A stretch of DNA of 33,358 nt from positions 1 through 33,358 of the forward strand of contig SUXY01000035.1 of the NCBI GenBank assembly GCA_015060705.1. Reading direction: 5' to 3'. The notes under the pieces were generated by a model, which worked only from the letters and a program-made list of their open reading frames with translations, had not been told where the DNA came from and ran no database searches. This stretch comes from Bacteroides sp. GTDB lineage: Bacteria; Bacteroidota; Bacteroidia; Bacteroidales; Bacteroidaceae. The position numbers and the translations under genes were made by a program. Of this stretch, positions 16,958 through 25,204 are shown piece by piece (position 1 is the first letter of the stretch; every line of letters starts with the position of its first letter).

Positions 16958-17161
16958 GTGCCAAATCTTTATATATGTGCTATAAAACATATTTTTAAGG
17001 GTTAATTTAAGAATATGAAACAATTCGCATCCAAAATTAACATCTATTTGCATGTAAAAGAGGGTTAGTCTGACAGCATAGGGTTGCAAGGTGTCATATT
17101 GTCTTGAATTGTTTCAGATTCGTTAAATTGTGTTGGTAAACGATGATTTTTTGTTTGTTTC
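16958..17161. other. AT-rich gap without visible genes
   Basis: About 200 bases between the minus-strand promoter at 16950 and the plus-strand promoter at 17162. I see no ORF, repeat or hairpin of note. Confidence 0.5.
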
Positions 17162-17192
17162 TTTGCTGTTTTATAAAAAAGCGCTATCTTTG
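17162..17192 (+). promoter_or_regulatory. Promoter P1 upstream of the peptidase/asparaginase gene
   Basis: TTTG at 17162-17165, a 19-base spacer and TATCTTTG at 17185-17192. Transcription would start near 17200, about 120 bases before the coding start and about 60 bases before a terminator hairpin. Confidence 0.7.
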
Positions 17193-17199
17193 CACTGTG

Positions 17200-17260
17200 T
17201 TTTTCATAGTATTAGATTTAAGGTTAACAAAGGTTGGAGCAAAGCGTTGCTCCTTTTTTT
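17200..17260 (+). ncRNA. Probable short leader RNA ending in an intrinsic terminator
   Basis: Between promoter P1 and the next gene a stretch of about 60 bases ends in a perfect GGAGCAA/TTGCTCC stem (17236-17242 with 17247-17253), a 4-base loop and seven T (17254-17260). This is a textbook intrinsic terminator placed after a promoter and before a coding region. The result is either an independent sRNA or an attenuated leader. From memory, similar AGATTTAAGGTTAACAAAG leaders recur in Bacteroides genomes; I cannot verify this here. The start at 17200 is estimated from the -7 position. Confidence 0.6.
17236..17260 (+). terminator. Intrinsic terminator inside the leader
   Basis: A 7-bp perfect stem (GGAGCAA/TTGCTCC) with an AGCG loop and a T7 tract. 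It lies 61 bases before the coding start at 17322. Confidence 0.8.
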
Positions 17261-17271
17261 ATGTCTATACT

Positions 17272-17301
17272 TTTGTGTTGTGGAAACTTTTCATATTTTT
17301 G
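17272..17301 (+). promoter_or_regulatory. Candidate promoter P2 directly before the peptidase gene
   Basis: TTTG (17272-17275), 18-base spacer, TATTTTTG (17294-17301). It lies after the terminator and would give a leader of only about 14 bases. With it, the gene need not read through the upstream hairpin. Confidence 0.5.
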
Positions 17302-17321
17302 TCTTATCTAACGGAAAAAGT

Positions 17322-18317
17322 ATGAAGAGTTTTTTTATTGGACTGATTGTATCGCTAGTGGGGATGCAATTGGTGGCCCAGGAACGGGAGTATGTAATTG
17401 TTGTTCATGGTGGTGCCGGTGCCATGGCAGGTTTGGAGAATGATCAGGAAAAAGCGGCTCAGTATTATGCGGCTTTGGATTCTGCGTTGACCATAGGCGA
17501 TGCCATCTTGTCGAAAGGTGGAGAAGGTCCTCAAGCGGTAATGGCCGTTATCAACTATTTTGAAAGTAATCCATTGTTTAATGCAGGTGTAGGTGCGACT
17601 TGTACCATCGATGGTACATTCGAGTTGGATGCTGCCATCATGGAAGGCAAGGATTTGTCGGCCGGTGCAGTGGCTGGTGTCAAGTTCATTAAGCATCCTA
17701 TTGATGCGGCTTATGCGGTAAAGACACAAACAGAACATGTCATGTTGGCAGGGGAAGGAGCTGATTTGTTCGCTAAAGCCAAAGGATTGGATACGGTAGA
17801 AGACAATCAGTATTTCGCTACTCCCAAGACCATGAAGTGGGTGGAACAATTGAAGAAGGAAAGCAAGAAGAACGGTACAGTAGGTTGTGTGGTATTGGAC
17901 AAGCAAGGGAACCTGACTGCCGGAACCAGTACAGGCGGTCGATTCAAGAAGCAATGGGGCCGTGTGGGTGATGCACCTATCATCGGTGCCGGTACGTATG
18001 CCGATAATGAAGGTTGTGCCGTATCTTGTACCGGTCATGGAGAATACTACATCCGTCACGTCGTGGCTTACAATCTTTCTACCAGAGTGAAGATGTTGCA
18101 TCAACCGATTGAAAAAGCAGCCGATGAAATCATTTTCGGTGAATTGAATTCAGAAGCAGGCAATGGTGGCCTGATTGCAGTAGACAAGAAGGGTAATATC
18201 GCCATGCCGTTCAATAGCGGTGGCATGCATCGTGGCTATTTATATAAGGAGAAAGGAAAATCGACCGTTACCAAGGCGGTAGGTATCGGAAAGACCATGA
18301 AGGTTCTTCAGAAATAA
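17322..18317 (+). CDS. Isoaspartyl peptidase / L-asparaginase (Ntn hydrolase), exported
   Basis: 331 residues from the ATG at 17322; the frame is open to 17130, but that extension covers the promoter and terminator. A signal peptide is visible (MKSFFIGLIVSLVGMQLVAQ). The family marks follow: VIVVHGGAGAM, SNPLFNAGVGATCTIDGTFELDAAIMEG, and the autoprocessing site with the nucleophile Thr186 in NGTVGCVVLD. GTSTGG and GGMHRGYLY are also typical. Type III asparaginases self-cleave into alpha and beta chains and hydrolyse beta-aspartyl dipeptides and, less well, asparagine. The exported form would act in the periplasm. Single-gene unit ending in a strong hairpin. Confidence 0.92.
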   Translation: MKSFFIGLIVSLVGMQLVAQEREYVIVVHGGAGAMAGLENDQEKAAQYYAALDSALTIGDAILSKGGEGPQAVMAVINYFESNPLFNAGVGATCTIDGTFELDAAIMEGKDLSAGAVAGVKFIKHPIDAAYAVKTQTEHVMLAGEGADLFAKAKGLDTVEDNQYFATPKTMKWVEQLKKESKKNGTVGCVVLDKQGNLTAGTSTGGRFKKQWGRVGDAPIIGAGTYADNEGCAVSCTGHGEYYIRHVVAYNLSTRVKMLHQPIEKAADEIIFGELNSEAGNGGLIAVDKKGNIAMPFNSGGMHRGYLYKEKGKSTVTKAVGIGKTMKVLQK

Positions 18318-18324
18318 GGATACT

Positions 18325-18356
18325 AAAAAAGGAGCATCGATGGATGCTCCTTTTTT
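18325..18356. terminator. Bidirectional hairpin terminator
   Basis: A GGAGCATC/GATGCTCC stem extended by A6/T6 around a GATG loop, between convergent genes ending at 18317 (+) and 18375 (-). Confidence 0.9.
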
Positions 18357-18374
18357 ATGTAGGAATACGTTAGA

Positions 18375-18728
18375 TTACGCGTTAACTCGCTTTTCCTGAA
18401 TTCTAGCCTTCTTACCAGTAAGAGCACGCAAGTAGTACAACTTAGCGCGACGAACCTTACCAACCTTGTTAACAGTAATGCTGTCAATAGCCGGAGATTC
18501 GAGAGGGAAGATACGTTCAACACCTACAGTACCAGACATCTTGCGAACAGTGAAACGCTTCTTGTCACCGTGTCCAGCGATTTTGATAACAACACCACGG
18601 TACAACTGTACACGTTCCTTGTTACCTTCAACGATACGATATGCTACAGTGATAGTATCACCAGCCTTGAATGAAGGATGCTGCTTACCAGTAGCAAATG
18701 CTTCTTCAGCAATTTTAATTAAATCCAT
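18375..18728 (-). CDS. rplS: 50S ribosomal protein L19
   Basis: 117 residues. L19 lies at the 30S/50S interface. Diagnostic segments are [32 protein letters not shown], the basic [24 protein letters not shown] and [22 protein letters not shown]. Length is normal. Unlike in Proteobacteria, it is not next to rpsP/rimM/trmD here. A full promoter stands about 80 bases upstream, so it is a single-gene unit. Confidence 0.98.
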   Translation of the reverse strand: MDLIKIAEEAFATGKQHPSFKAGDTITVAYRIVEGNKERVQLYRGVVIKIAGHGDKKRFTVRKMSGTVGVERIFPLESPAIDSITVNKVGKVRRAKLYYLRALTGKKARIQEKRVNA

Positions 18729-18812
18729 TTTTTCTAATTATTAAATTGTTTATCGTTACCAACGCAACATATCAAGTAACTCTTCATGACAGCGATTGCG
18801 CCGAAAGCGGTG

Positions 18813-18844
18813 CAAAGGTACGGCTTTTTAATCGTTCCCACAAA
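18813..18844 (-). promoter_or_regulatory. Promoter of rplS
   Basis: On the minus strand TTTG (18844-18841), 20-base spacer, TACCTTTG (18820-18813): a full Bacteroidetes -33/-7 pair. Leader about 80 bases. Confidence 0.8.
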
Positions 18845-18873
18845 TTTCTTTATGATATTTTCAAGGGTTATTA

Positions 18874-18904
18874 TTGGGAAAATGGGCGGTTTTGTGTATT
18901 TTTG
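18874..18904 (+). promoter_or_regulatory. Promoter of the GH3/beta-lactamase fusion gene
   Basis: TTG (18874-18876), 20-base spacer, TATTTTTG (18897-18904). Leader of about 20 bases before the ATG at 18931. Confidence 0.65.
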
Positions 18905-18930
18905 AAACTAAATTTTGAAAAAGAATCGAT

Positions 18931-21906
18931 ATGGAGTGGAAAAAGATAGGCATTTTGATATGTACGTGTTTGATAATGAGTGTTTCTTGGGCGCAACAAC
19001 CGGCCATCTTGAATCAGGGGAAAGCTGATTCGCAGGAGTGTAAGGAGTGGGTGGAAAGTCGTTTGGCCAAGATGACCTTGAAGGAAAAAATCGGTCAGCT
19101 TTTCATTCATACCATCCCTCTTCACGATACGGAAGCCAACCGGAAGAACATCCGGAGTGCGGTGAAAGAATATAAGGTGGGAGGTTTATTGTGCTCGAAT
19201 GGTAAACTGATGAATCAGGTGGCACTGACCAACTATGCCCAGGAATTGGCGGAGATTCCATTGTTGATGACTTTTGACGGGGAATGGGGGTTGAATATGC
19301 GTTTGAAGGAAATCCCAGCTTTCCCTAGAAATCGGGTGCTGGGTTCGATACAGGACAATGAATTGCTGTACGAATATGGTAAGGAAGTGGCTAGACAATT
19401 CCGCGAGATAGGGGTGCATGTGAATTTTGCTCCCGTGGCGGATGTGGACAATAACCCGCTGAATCCGGTCATTAATACCCGTTCTTTCGGAGGAGACCCT
19501 CGCAATGTGGCGGAAAAGGTGGTTGCTTATTCAATGGGCTTGGAAAAAGGAGGGGTACTTTCCGTCAGCAAGCATTTCCCGGGACATGGAGATACCAATG
19601 TCGATTCCCACAAGGCCTTGCCGATACTGAACTTCACCCGCGCACGATTGGATAGTATCGAAATGTATCCGTTCCGTCAAGCGGTACAGGCTGGTTTGGG
19701 CGGTGTGATGGTGGGCCATCTGGAAGTGCCGGCATTAAGTAAGAAACCGGCTTCCCTATCATCGGACATCATCGGTATCCTGAAGAATGAAATCGGTTTC
19801 AAGGGGATGATTTTTACGGATGCCTTGGAAATGAAGGGTGTATCCAGTAATGCCAATGTCTGCGCCCAAGCGTTGATGGCAGGAAACGACATGTTGTTGC
19901 CTCCTAGAAACTTGAAACGGGAATTGGATGGTGTGTTGGCTGCTGTTAAAGCAGGAAAGATTACTGAAGAAGAATTGACAGAAAAATGCCGCAAGGTGTT
20001 GACTTTCAAATATGCTTTAGGGTTGCACGAACGTCAGTTTATTCAGATGTCCGGGTTGGAAAAGCGATTGAATCGTCCGAATGTCCGGGATTTGATGGAG
20101 CGATTGGAGAAGGCTTCGGTAACGGTGGTGAGCAATGACGGTGGTCTTTTGCCTTTGGAGGTGGACTTGAAGCATACGGCGGTACTCCATATCGGCAAAT
20201 CATCACATGGCAAGGTTTTCCATCAACGATTGAATGAATACATGAAAGCCGATCAGATTCAGGCTCATCCGGATTCAATTGCTTCCATCAGCAAGCGTTT
20301 GGCGAAATATGAAAGAGTGGTTGTAGCCATTCATACCGAAAAGTATGCGGCTTATCAAGCTATGCTGAATACACAGGCAGGCAAGAAGCCCTTGGTTTAT
20401 GTATACTTTACGATGTTGAAAAATGTCTACAAGAAAGGGGATGCTTGGAAGAAGGCGGCAGCGGTTATTTTAGGACATTCGGATTCTCCTTCAGTTCAAC
20501 GTTTTGTGGCCGATGTGATGATGGGTAGAGAGAAAGCTACCGGTCGGATTCCTGTTGAGGTGAAGAATTATCGGAAACCGGGTGATGGAGTGGTGATTGA
20601 TTTGGCTCAGACCAAGAAATATCGTCCGGAAGATTATGGAATGGATGCTTCTGTTTTAGCAAAGATTGATGCCATTGCGTTGGAAGGAATTCAAAAGAAA
20701 GCTTATCCGGGTTGTCAAGTCTTGATATTAAAAGACGGGGCACCTGTTTATGAAAAATGTTTTGGCTCATTTACCTATGAGGCTTCCTCGCCGAAAGTCA
20801 ATGCGGAGCATTTGTATGACATTGCTTCGTTGACTAAAACAACGGGTACTTTATTGGCTGTGATGAAGTTGTATGATGAAGGGAAATTCGGTTTGACCGA
20901 TCCTATCTCCAAGTATGTGCCAGCGATGAAAGGTAGCAGAAAAGGAAAAATTACCATCGAGGACTTGTTGTATCATCAGTCGGGCCTGCCGGGCTCTTGG
21001 CCTTTTTATCGGGAAGCTATTAACGACTCCAGCTATACGGGAGGATTTTTCAAGGGCAGAATCGATGCCAACCACCATTTGCGGGTAGACAGACGCTTGT
21101 ATGTGGTGGACGATTTCAAGTATAAGGAAGAATATCTGTCGGGTGCTCGTTCGGAGGCATACCCTTTGCAGGTATCGGAGAATTTGTTTGTAAGTCCTGA
21201 TTTCCCGAAGCGGATGTTGGAGATGATTGCTTCCGATGAGATTCCACTTCGTGACCGTCGGTATCGATACAGTTGCCTGAACTTTGTCCTGTTGAAGGAA
21301 ATGGTCGAAAATATCAGCGGAATGCCGATGGACGAATATCTGGAAAAGGAATTCTATGCACCGATGGGGATGAAGTCCACGCTTTACAATCCCTTGCGCC
21401 GTTTTCGGCCGGAGCAGATTGTTCCTACCATCGAAAAGGATTACTTGAGAAACCGGAAGGAATTACGAGGCTATGTACACGATGAGATAGCGGCATTTAT
21501 GGGAGGAGTATCGGGCAATGCCGGCTTGTTCTCGAATGCCCGTGATGTGGCGAAGGTGTATCAACTTTTGGCCGATGGCGGACAATACGAAGGGAAGCGC
21601 TATTTGAATCTGGAGACTTGTCAGTTATTCATGAACAAGAAATCACGTATCAGTCGTCGTGGATTGGGTTTCGATAAGCCGGAAGCAGCTATCGGGAAAG
21701 GTCCTTGTGCCGATGAGGCTCCCATGGAAGTAGTCGGTCATACGGGCTTTACGGGTACTTGTGCCTGGTCGGATCCGAAGAACGGCTTGGTGTTTGTTTT
21801 CATCAGTAACCGCATTTATCCACGTCCGTTTGACCACAAAGGCTTGATGACGCTGAATATCCGTCCGCGTATCCAACAACTTATGTATCAGGCATTGAAG
21901 AAGTGA
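18931..21906 (+). CDS. GH3 glycosidase fused to a beta-lactamase-fold serine hydrolase, exported
   Basis: 991 residues with a signal peptide (KKIGILICTCLIMSVSWAQQ). Residues of about 40-370 are a GH3 catalytic domain of the NagZ kind: LAKMTLKEKIGQLF, KHFPGHGDTNVDSH (about 214-227, with the His/Asp pair that serves as acid/base in NagZ-like enzymes) and FTDALEMKG with the nucleophile Asp near 297. A C-terminal GH3-type alpha/beta domain follows (about 390-560). Residues of about 590-985 are a class C beta-lactamase/PBP-like domain with S633-L-T-K636, Y780 in RYSCLNF and H937-T-G. The likely substrate is peptidoglycan or its fragments (beta-N-acetylglucosaminidase plus amidase/esterase or carboxypeptidase-like hydrolysis); this is inference. 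Such fusions are recurrent in Bacteroidetes. Confidence 0.9.
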   Translation: MEWKKIGILICTCLIMSVSWAQQPAILNQGKADSQECKEWVESRLAKMTLKEKIGQLFIHTIPLHDTEANRKNIRSAVKEYKVGGLLCSNGKLMNQVALTNYAQELAEIPLLMTFDGEWGLNMRLKEIPAFPRNRVLGSIQDNELLYEYGKEVARQFREIGVHVNFAPVADVDNNPLNPVINTRSFGGDPRNVAEKVVAYSMGLEKGGVLSVSKHFPGHGDTNVDSHKALPILNFTRARLDSIEMYPFRQAVQAGLGGVMVGHLEVPALSKKPASLSSDIIGILKNEIGFKGMIFTDALEMKGVSSNANVCAQALMAGNDMLLPPRNLKRELDGVLAAVKAGKITEEELTEKCRKVLTFKYALGLHERQFIQMSGLEKRLNRPNVRDLMERLEKASVTVVSNDGGLLPLEVDLKHTAVLHIGKSSHGKVFHQRLNEYMKADQIQAHPDSIASISKRLAKYERVVVAIHTEKYAAYQAMLNTQAGKKPLVYVYFTMLKNVYKKGDAWKKAAAVILGHSDSPSVQRFVADVMMGREKATGRIPVEVKNYRKPGDGVVIDLAQTKKYRPEDYGMDASVLAKIDAIALEGIQKKAYPGCQVLILKDGAPVYEKCFGSFTYEASSPKVNAEHLYDIASLTKTTGTLLAVMKLYDEGKFGLTDPISKYVPAMKGSRKGKITIEDLLYHQSGLPGSWPFYREAINDSSYTGGFFKGRIDANHHLRVDRRLYVVDDFKYKEEYLSGARSEAYPLQVSENLFVSPDFPKRMLEMIASDEIPLRDRRYRYSCLNFVLLKEMVENISGMPMDEYLEKEFYAPMGMKSTLYNPLRRFRPEQIVPTIEKDYLRNRKELRGYVHDEIAAFMGGVSGNAGLFSNARDVAKVYQLLADGGQYEGKRYLNLETCQLFMNKKSRISRRGLGFDKPEAAIGKGPCADEAPMEVVGHTGFTGTCAWSDPKNGLVFVFISNRIYPRPFDHKGLMTLNIRPRIQQLMYQALKK

Positions 21907-21976
21907 AAGTATTTAGATTAAATACAAATTAGTCAAATTCATGGAGGTGGTATGACTACCGAATAAGAAAAAACTA

Positions 21977-21984
21977 TATCTTTG
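21977..21984 (+). promoter_or_regulatory. Candidate -7 element of the ferredoxin gene
   Basis: TATCTTTG, full match to TAnnTTTG, 38 bases before the ATG. No clear -33 TTTG. Confidence 0.55.
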
Positions 21985-22022
21985 TCTAAACAATTAGTAC
22001 TAATAATTAAATAATTAAGAAA

Positions 22023-22190
22023 ATGGCTTACGTAATTAGTGACGATTGTATCGCTTGCGGTACTTGTATCGATGAATGTCCAGTTGGCGCAATCTCTGAA
22101 GGTGATAAGTATTCTATCGACCCAGATATGTGTACAGAATGTGGTACTTGTGCAGATGCATGTCCGTCTGAAGCAATTAGCTTGGGCTAA
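22023..22190 (+). CDS. 2[4Fe-4S] ferredoxin
   Basis: 55 residues, too short for most automatic length limits. It carries two complete clostridial-type cluster motifs: CIACGTCIDECP and CTECGTCADACP (CxxCxxCxxxCP twice). This is a soluble low-potential electron carrier, as used by pyruvate:ferredoxin oxidoreductase and hydrogenases in anaerobes. Codons are highly biased, suggesting strong expression. A monocistronic unit: full -7 upstream, strong terminator 23 bases downstream. Confidence 0.96.
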   Translation: MAYVISDDCIACGTCIDECPVGAISEGDKYSIDPDMCTECGTCADACPSEAISLG

Positions 22191-22212
22191 TACAATCTAA
22201 AAAGTATGACAA

Positions 22213-22247
22213 CGGCTGTCCTTCCAAGAAGGGCAGCCGCTTTTTTT
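22213..22247 (+). terminator. Intrinsic terminator after the ferredoxin gene
   Basis: A 12-bp GC-rich stem (CGGCTGTCCTTC with its complement, one G-T pair), CAA loop and T7 tract. Confidence 0.9.
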
Positions 22248-22266
22248 ATGATGTAACAAAAGGTAG

Positions 22267-23442
22267 TCATTGGTGGAATCGATAGAGAATCAGCATCACG
22301 GTGTCGGTCTCCTTTATCCTTTCTGCCGCTTCCGCCGCTTTTCCGCTAAGTTTTCCTTCCCGATGATATTGCAGGAACTTGTCTATCGTCATTTCGCTCA
22401 CCAACCAATCGGAAGGCCAATCTGCTCTCCACATCTGAACCGGTACCGAAAGCCAAGGGTCGAAATCATGGTTCTGAAGCTGATACGTGCAGACTTCCCC
22501 CGTTTCGAAATCATATAACAGGTCCCGGTAGAAGCGATGGGTCCGTGACTTTTCGGTAAAGCTGAAGAACAGATAGCGGGACGTCACGAAATCGGCTGAA
22601 CCTAGCACGAACGGCAAGGAAGCAAAGACCGAAGGCTTACGGACAAACGAGGGACTGACTTTTCCTTGTTCCAGACAGAAAACCGTATCTTTGGCATACT
22701 CTGCCAATACCGCCCTGCCTCCACCCACAGCCAGAGGCGATGTGCTTATGGTGAAATGCAGGACAGGATTCATTCCACCCAAGTTCAGTACGAAACGTTC
22801 CGAATGGCTGATACGGTTGGGTACACGGTAGGAGGTCAGCTTCCGTATTCCCCCGTCCTTCTTCGAGAACAGGTAGAAAGGGTGGGGATTCTTGCTCAAC
22901 CCTTCAGATACCAGATGGTCATCGTAGCAGAGCAATGAGTCGGCCGACCAATTCTTCACCACTTCCGCATTCATCGATGCCGGTAGTTTCAGCTTTCTCC
23001 GGTATGTTCCGTCCATGGTGTACACCTTGAAGGAGAGGTCGTAATCCAAAATCCATATCTCCCCATTCTTCTCGTCCGTCAGCAATGCACCGATACCCAT
23101 ATAGCTTCCTTCCTTTTCCTTTTGCTGATGATTGAAATGGTGAAGTCTTTCTCCCGCATGGCCGAACACCTCCACATCCCCATCGAAGGTATACGAAACG
23201 ATATGGCTTTCCGATATGCTTCCTATGAAAGTGTTATGATAGGAACGGTCCTTGCTGTTCAACTTTCTATCCAGAGGCAGATACGTCACTTCCGCCAACT
23301 CGCCGATGTCGAGCTGTTTCATTGGATAGTCGGCATACATATCTACCTCTTTCAGTGGAACCGCTACCTCCTTTTCCGCTGAAGGCTGACATGCCGTCAT
23401 TCCCAGTAGAAGAGCTGTCACTGTCAATATAGTCTTATTCAT
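22267..23442 (-). CDS. 6-bladed beta-propeller lipoprotein
   Basis: 391 residues. Signal peptide with lipobox (LLLGMTAC, Cys18), so a lipoprotein. Repeated strand-turn-strand units (YTFDGDVEVFGHAGERLHHFNHQ, GEIWILDYDLSFKVYTMDGTYRRKLKLP) and the typical start DMYADYPMKQLDIGELAEVTYLPLD place it in the Bacteroidetes 6-bladed beta-propeller (BF3164-like) family, function unknown, probably ligand binding at the surface or in the periplasm. The C-terminus (FLQYHREGKLSGKAAEAAERIKETDTVMLILYRFH) matches the end of its paralogue at 26382-27578. It is the second gene after the TPR regulator, 20 bases downstream, hence likely the regulator's partner or target. Confidence 0.82.
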   Translation of the reverse strand: MNKTILTVTALLLGMTACQPSAEKEVAVPLKEVDMYADYPMKQLDIGELAEVTYLPLDRKLNSKDRSYHNTFIGSISESHIVSYTFDGDVEVFGHAGERLHHFNHQQKEKEGSYMGIGALLTDEKNGEIWILDYDLSFKVYTMDGTYRRKLKLPASMNAEVVKNWSADSLLCYDDHLVSEGLSKNPHPFYLFSKKDGGIRKLTSYRVPNRISHSERFVLNLGGMNPVLHFTISTSPLAVGGGRAVLAEYAKDTVFCLEQGKVSPSFVRKPSVFASLPFVLGSADFVTSRYLFFSFTEKSRTHRFYRDLLYDFETGEVCTYQLQNHDFDPWLSVPVQMWRADWPSDWLVSEMTIDKFLQYHREGKLSGKAAEAAERIKETDTVMLILYRFHQ

Positions 23443-23462
23443 GATATGTGTTTTGGATTGTT

Positions 23463-24869
23463 TTACCCCAAATAGTTTTCCAGTGTTACGTCGGCGGCTA
23501 TCTCCATTTTCTTCTTGATGCGTTGCTTCGATTTACTCACCGAACGACCGTCCACATTGAACAGCACACCTAGGTCGGCATTGCTCATCCGGGCATGAAC
23601 CAGGTAGCATATCCGTACATCCAGCTCGGTGAGCTGTGGATAACCTTCCAGTTTTCCCACAATATCACCATACAGGCGGTTGATGACGGCATACACCTGA
23701 AGCCACTCTTCTTCCGTACCTATCAAACCATAACGGGGAGCCGTCTTCATCCGATAGAGAAGGTCGAATGCTGCATATCGGGAAGGACCATCCTCGGGTT
23801 CCGTGTCTGTTTCCGGACGGGCGTTCTGTAGGTCTTCTATCTGCTGTTCCTTCTCGCGGATTTGTTTCATCAGTCGGGCTAGCTCTCCTTCTTTTCTTCG
23901 TTTCTCTTTCCGATAAATCAGGAAGCTTGCCAACAGGAGCAGTCCCAAGCCTATGATAATGCCCAACAGCATGTTCGTCCTTCGGAGCTGGCGGTTCTTC
24001 ATCCGTTCATGTTCCATTTCCATGCGTTGCTTTTCGTAGCTTTGACCCAAGTCGTGGAAGGATAAGGAAGTGGAGTATTCCTTTTCCAACGAATCTGCCG
24101 ACTGAATGTATAGGTCGGAATAGCGTGCAGTCTTTTCTGCATTCCCTGTTCTCTTGGCCCAGTCGTAGAGCTCCCTATGAGCTTGTGCACGGATATACAA
24201 GTCCTCGCTGTCCGCTGCCCTTAGCAACCAACGCTCCGCACCCCCGTGTCGGTCGGGTTGCTGTGCCATCACACTGCCCAATAGCAGACATCCTGCATCC
24301 ATGCTGTTCAGTTTGTCCAGGAAGTGCAGCCACAAGCGGGCGTTCCCTTTCAGTAAAGCTGTCTTCGAGCAAACAAACTGGAATTCTTGTTGAATCCCTT
24401 TCAGCAATTCCTGTTCACCGGTTTCTTCCGCCAACTGGATGGCCCGTTGATAAGACTGGATGATGCTGTCTCCCCGCTGACGCATCAAGTGGGTACGTCC
24501 GATGTTTCGCCAAGCTCCGGCTTCTTCCTTCCAGGCACCCATATCCCGATAGATGCCTGCACTCCTGCGGAACATGTCCAATGCATCTACATAGAGGTTT
24601 CTGTACAGATAAAGCTTCCCTATCTTGTCGTATACATCTGCCCGGGTAAGGGTGTTGACTTTCCCTTCCGAACGTTCCAACCATTCGAAGTAAAGTTGTA
24701 TGGCTTGTTCTTCCTGCTTGCTTCTTGCACAACTGTCTGCCCTCCGCAATTGGGCATACAGCTTTTCGCGGTCGGCTTCGGTGGGAGCAGGTCGGCAAGC
24801 GTACCCACCGACAAGCAGAAATAGTGCATAGATTATGTTTCGAATCATACGGTTCATCATCCACTCCAT
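23463..24869 (-). CDS. Membrane-anchored TPR protein with C-terminal HTH (regulator)
   Basis: Up to 468 residues. N-terminal hydrophobic segment ending GGYAC (Cys25, possible lipobox or signal), about 230 residues of TPR-like helices (QAIQLYFEWLERSEG, NLYVDALDMFRRSAGIYRDMG), a membrane helix at about 300-319, a coiled coil, and a C-terminal helix-turn-helix (about 414-455: LTELDVRICYLVHARMSNADLGVLFNVDGRSVSKSKQRIKKKM). The build fits a one-component sensor: TPR domain outside, LuxR-like DNA binding inside. The first ATG (24869) would leave only about 5 bases of leader after the -7 at 24880-24887, so ATG at 24857 or 24848 is at least as likely. First gene of the operon with the beta-propeller lipoprotein; its promoter carries repeat block A. 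Confidence 0.82.
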   Translation of the reverse strand: MEWMMNRMIRNIIYALFLLVGGYACRPAPTEADREKLYAQLRRADSCARSKQEEQAIQLYFEWLERSEGKVNTLTRADVYDKIGKLYLYRNLYVDALDMFRRSAGIYRDMGAWKEEAGAWRNIGRTHLMRQRGDSIIQSYQRAIQLAEETGEQELLKGIQQEFQFVCSKTALLKGNARLWLHFLDKLNSMDAGCLLLGSVMAQQPDRHGGAERWLLRAADSEDLYIRAQAHRELYDWAKRTGNAEKTARYSDLYIQSADSLEKEYSTSLSFHDLGQSYEKQRMEMEHERMKNRQLRRTNMLLGIIIGLGLLLLASFLIYRKEKRRKEGELARLMKQIREKEQQIEDLQNARPETDTEPEDGPSRYAAFDLLYRMKTAPRYGLIGTEEEWLQVYAVINRLYGDIVGKLEGYPQLTELDVRICYLVHARMSNADLGVLFNVDGRSVSKSKQRIKKKMEIAADVTLENYLG

Positions 24870-24879
24870 TTTATACTTG

Positions 24880-24887
24880 CAAAGTTA
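24880..24887 (-). promoter_or_regulatory. -7 element of the TPR regulator operon
   Basis: TAACTTTG on the minus strand, identical to that of the second lipoprotein gene at 27610-27617. It is preceded by 19 bases and then by the T-rich end of repeat block A (TTTTTTGG), which supplies the -33. Confidence 0.75.
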
Positions 24888-24906
24888 AAGAGTTTCCCTT
24901 TTTCCT

Positions 24907-25070
24907 CCAAAAAACGGGTGCGGACAAATGAAAACGTCGTTTTTGAACTGAGAATCAATTGAATAAGTCCTTTTGAAACCTTGTTTTTGAGGTATCATGC
25001 GGACAACCGAGGCTTCGGAAAAGTCGTTTGTCCATGTATTGATGGACTCTTTTCCCCCTTTTTCTCTTGA
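24907..25070 (-). repeat. Upstream regulatory block, copy A
   Basis: About 164 bp shared with 27637-27799. The promoter-proximal 26 bases (24907-24932) and a distal run of 71 bases (24983-25053) are identical in both; the middle 50 bases diverge and differ by one base in length. The distal run holds GGACAA...TTGTCC arms around a CCGA/TCGG hairpin. It sits exactly 19 bp upstream of the -7, so it looks like an activator/operator region rather than coding DNA. Confidence 0.8.
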
Positions 25071-25204
25071 ATTTGAGTCCACTCCTTGCACTCCTGCAAC
25101 CGGGAGTTAATACCTTATGTGTTAGAGCAAATGCGATGGCAGGAGTGGTGCAACCGTCGTGTCACTCGTGCCACCGTAACCATACATGCCAACTAGAACA
25201 AACA
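25071..25204. other. Gap between block A and the DUF3791/DUF3990 cassette
   Basis: About 130 bases without an ORF. A 9-bp inverted repeat CACTCCTGC (25089-25097) / GCAGGAGTG (25139-25147) spaced by 41 bases is the only structure seen; it may fold in the cassette's 3' end. Confidence 0.35.

Noticed and set aside
17130-17321. N-terminal extension of the peptidase/asparaginase
   Set aside because: It would translate promoter P1 and the intrinsic terminator; the signal peptide starts at the ATG at 17322.
21907-22022. Possible riboswitch or leader before the ferredoxin gene
   Set aside because: No stable hairpin or recognised motif; the -7 is only 38 bases from the start.
24885-25091. Minus-strand 68-codon ORF across repeat block A
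   Set aside because: The matching frame in copy B is shifted by a one-base length difference in the middle, so the reading is not conserved; the block is regulatory DNA.
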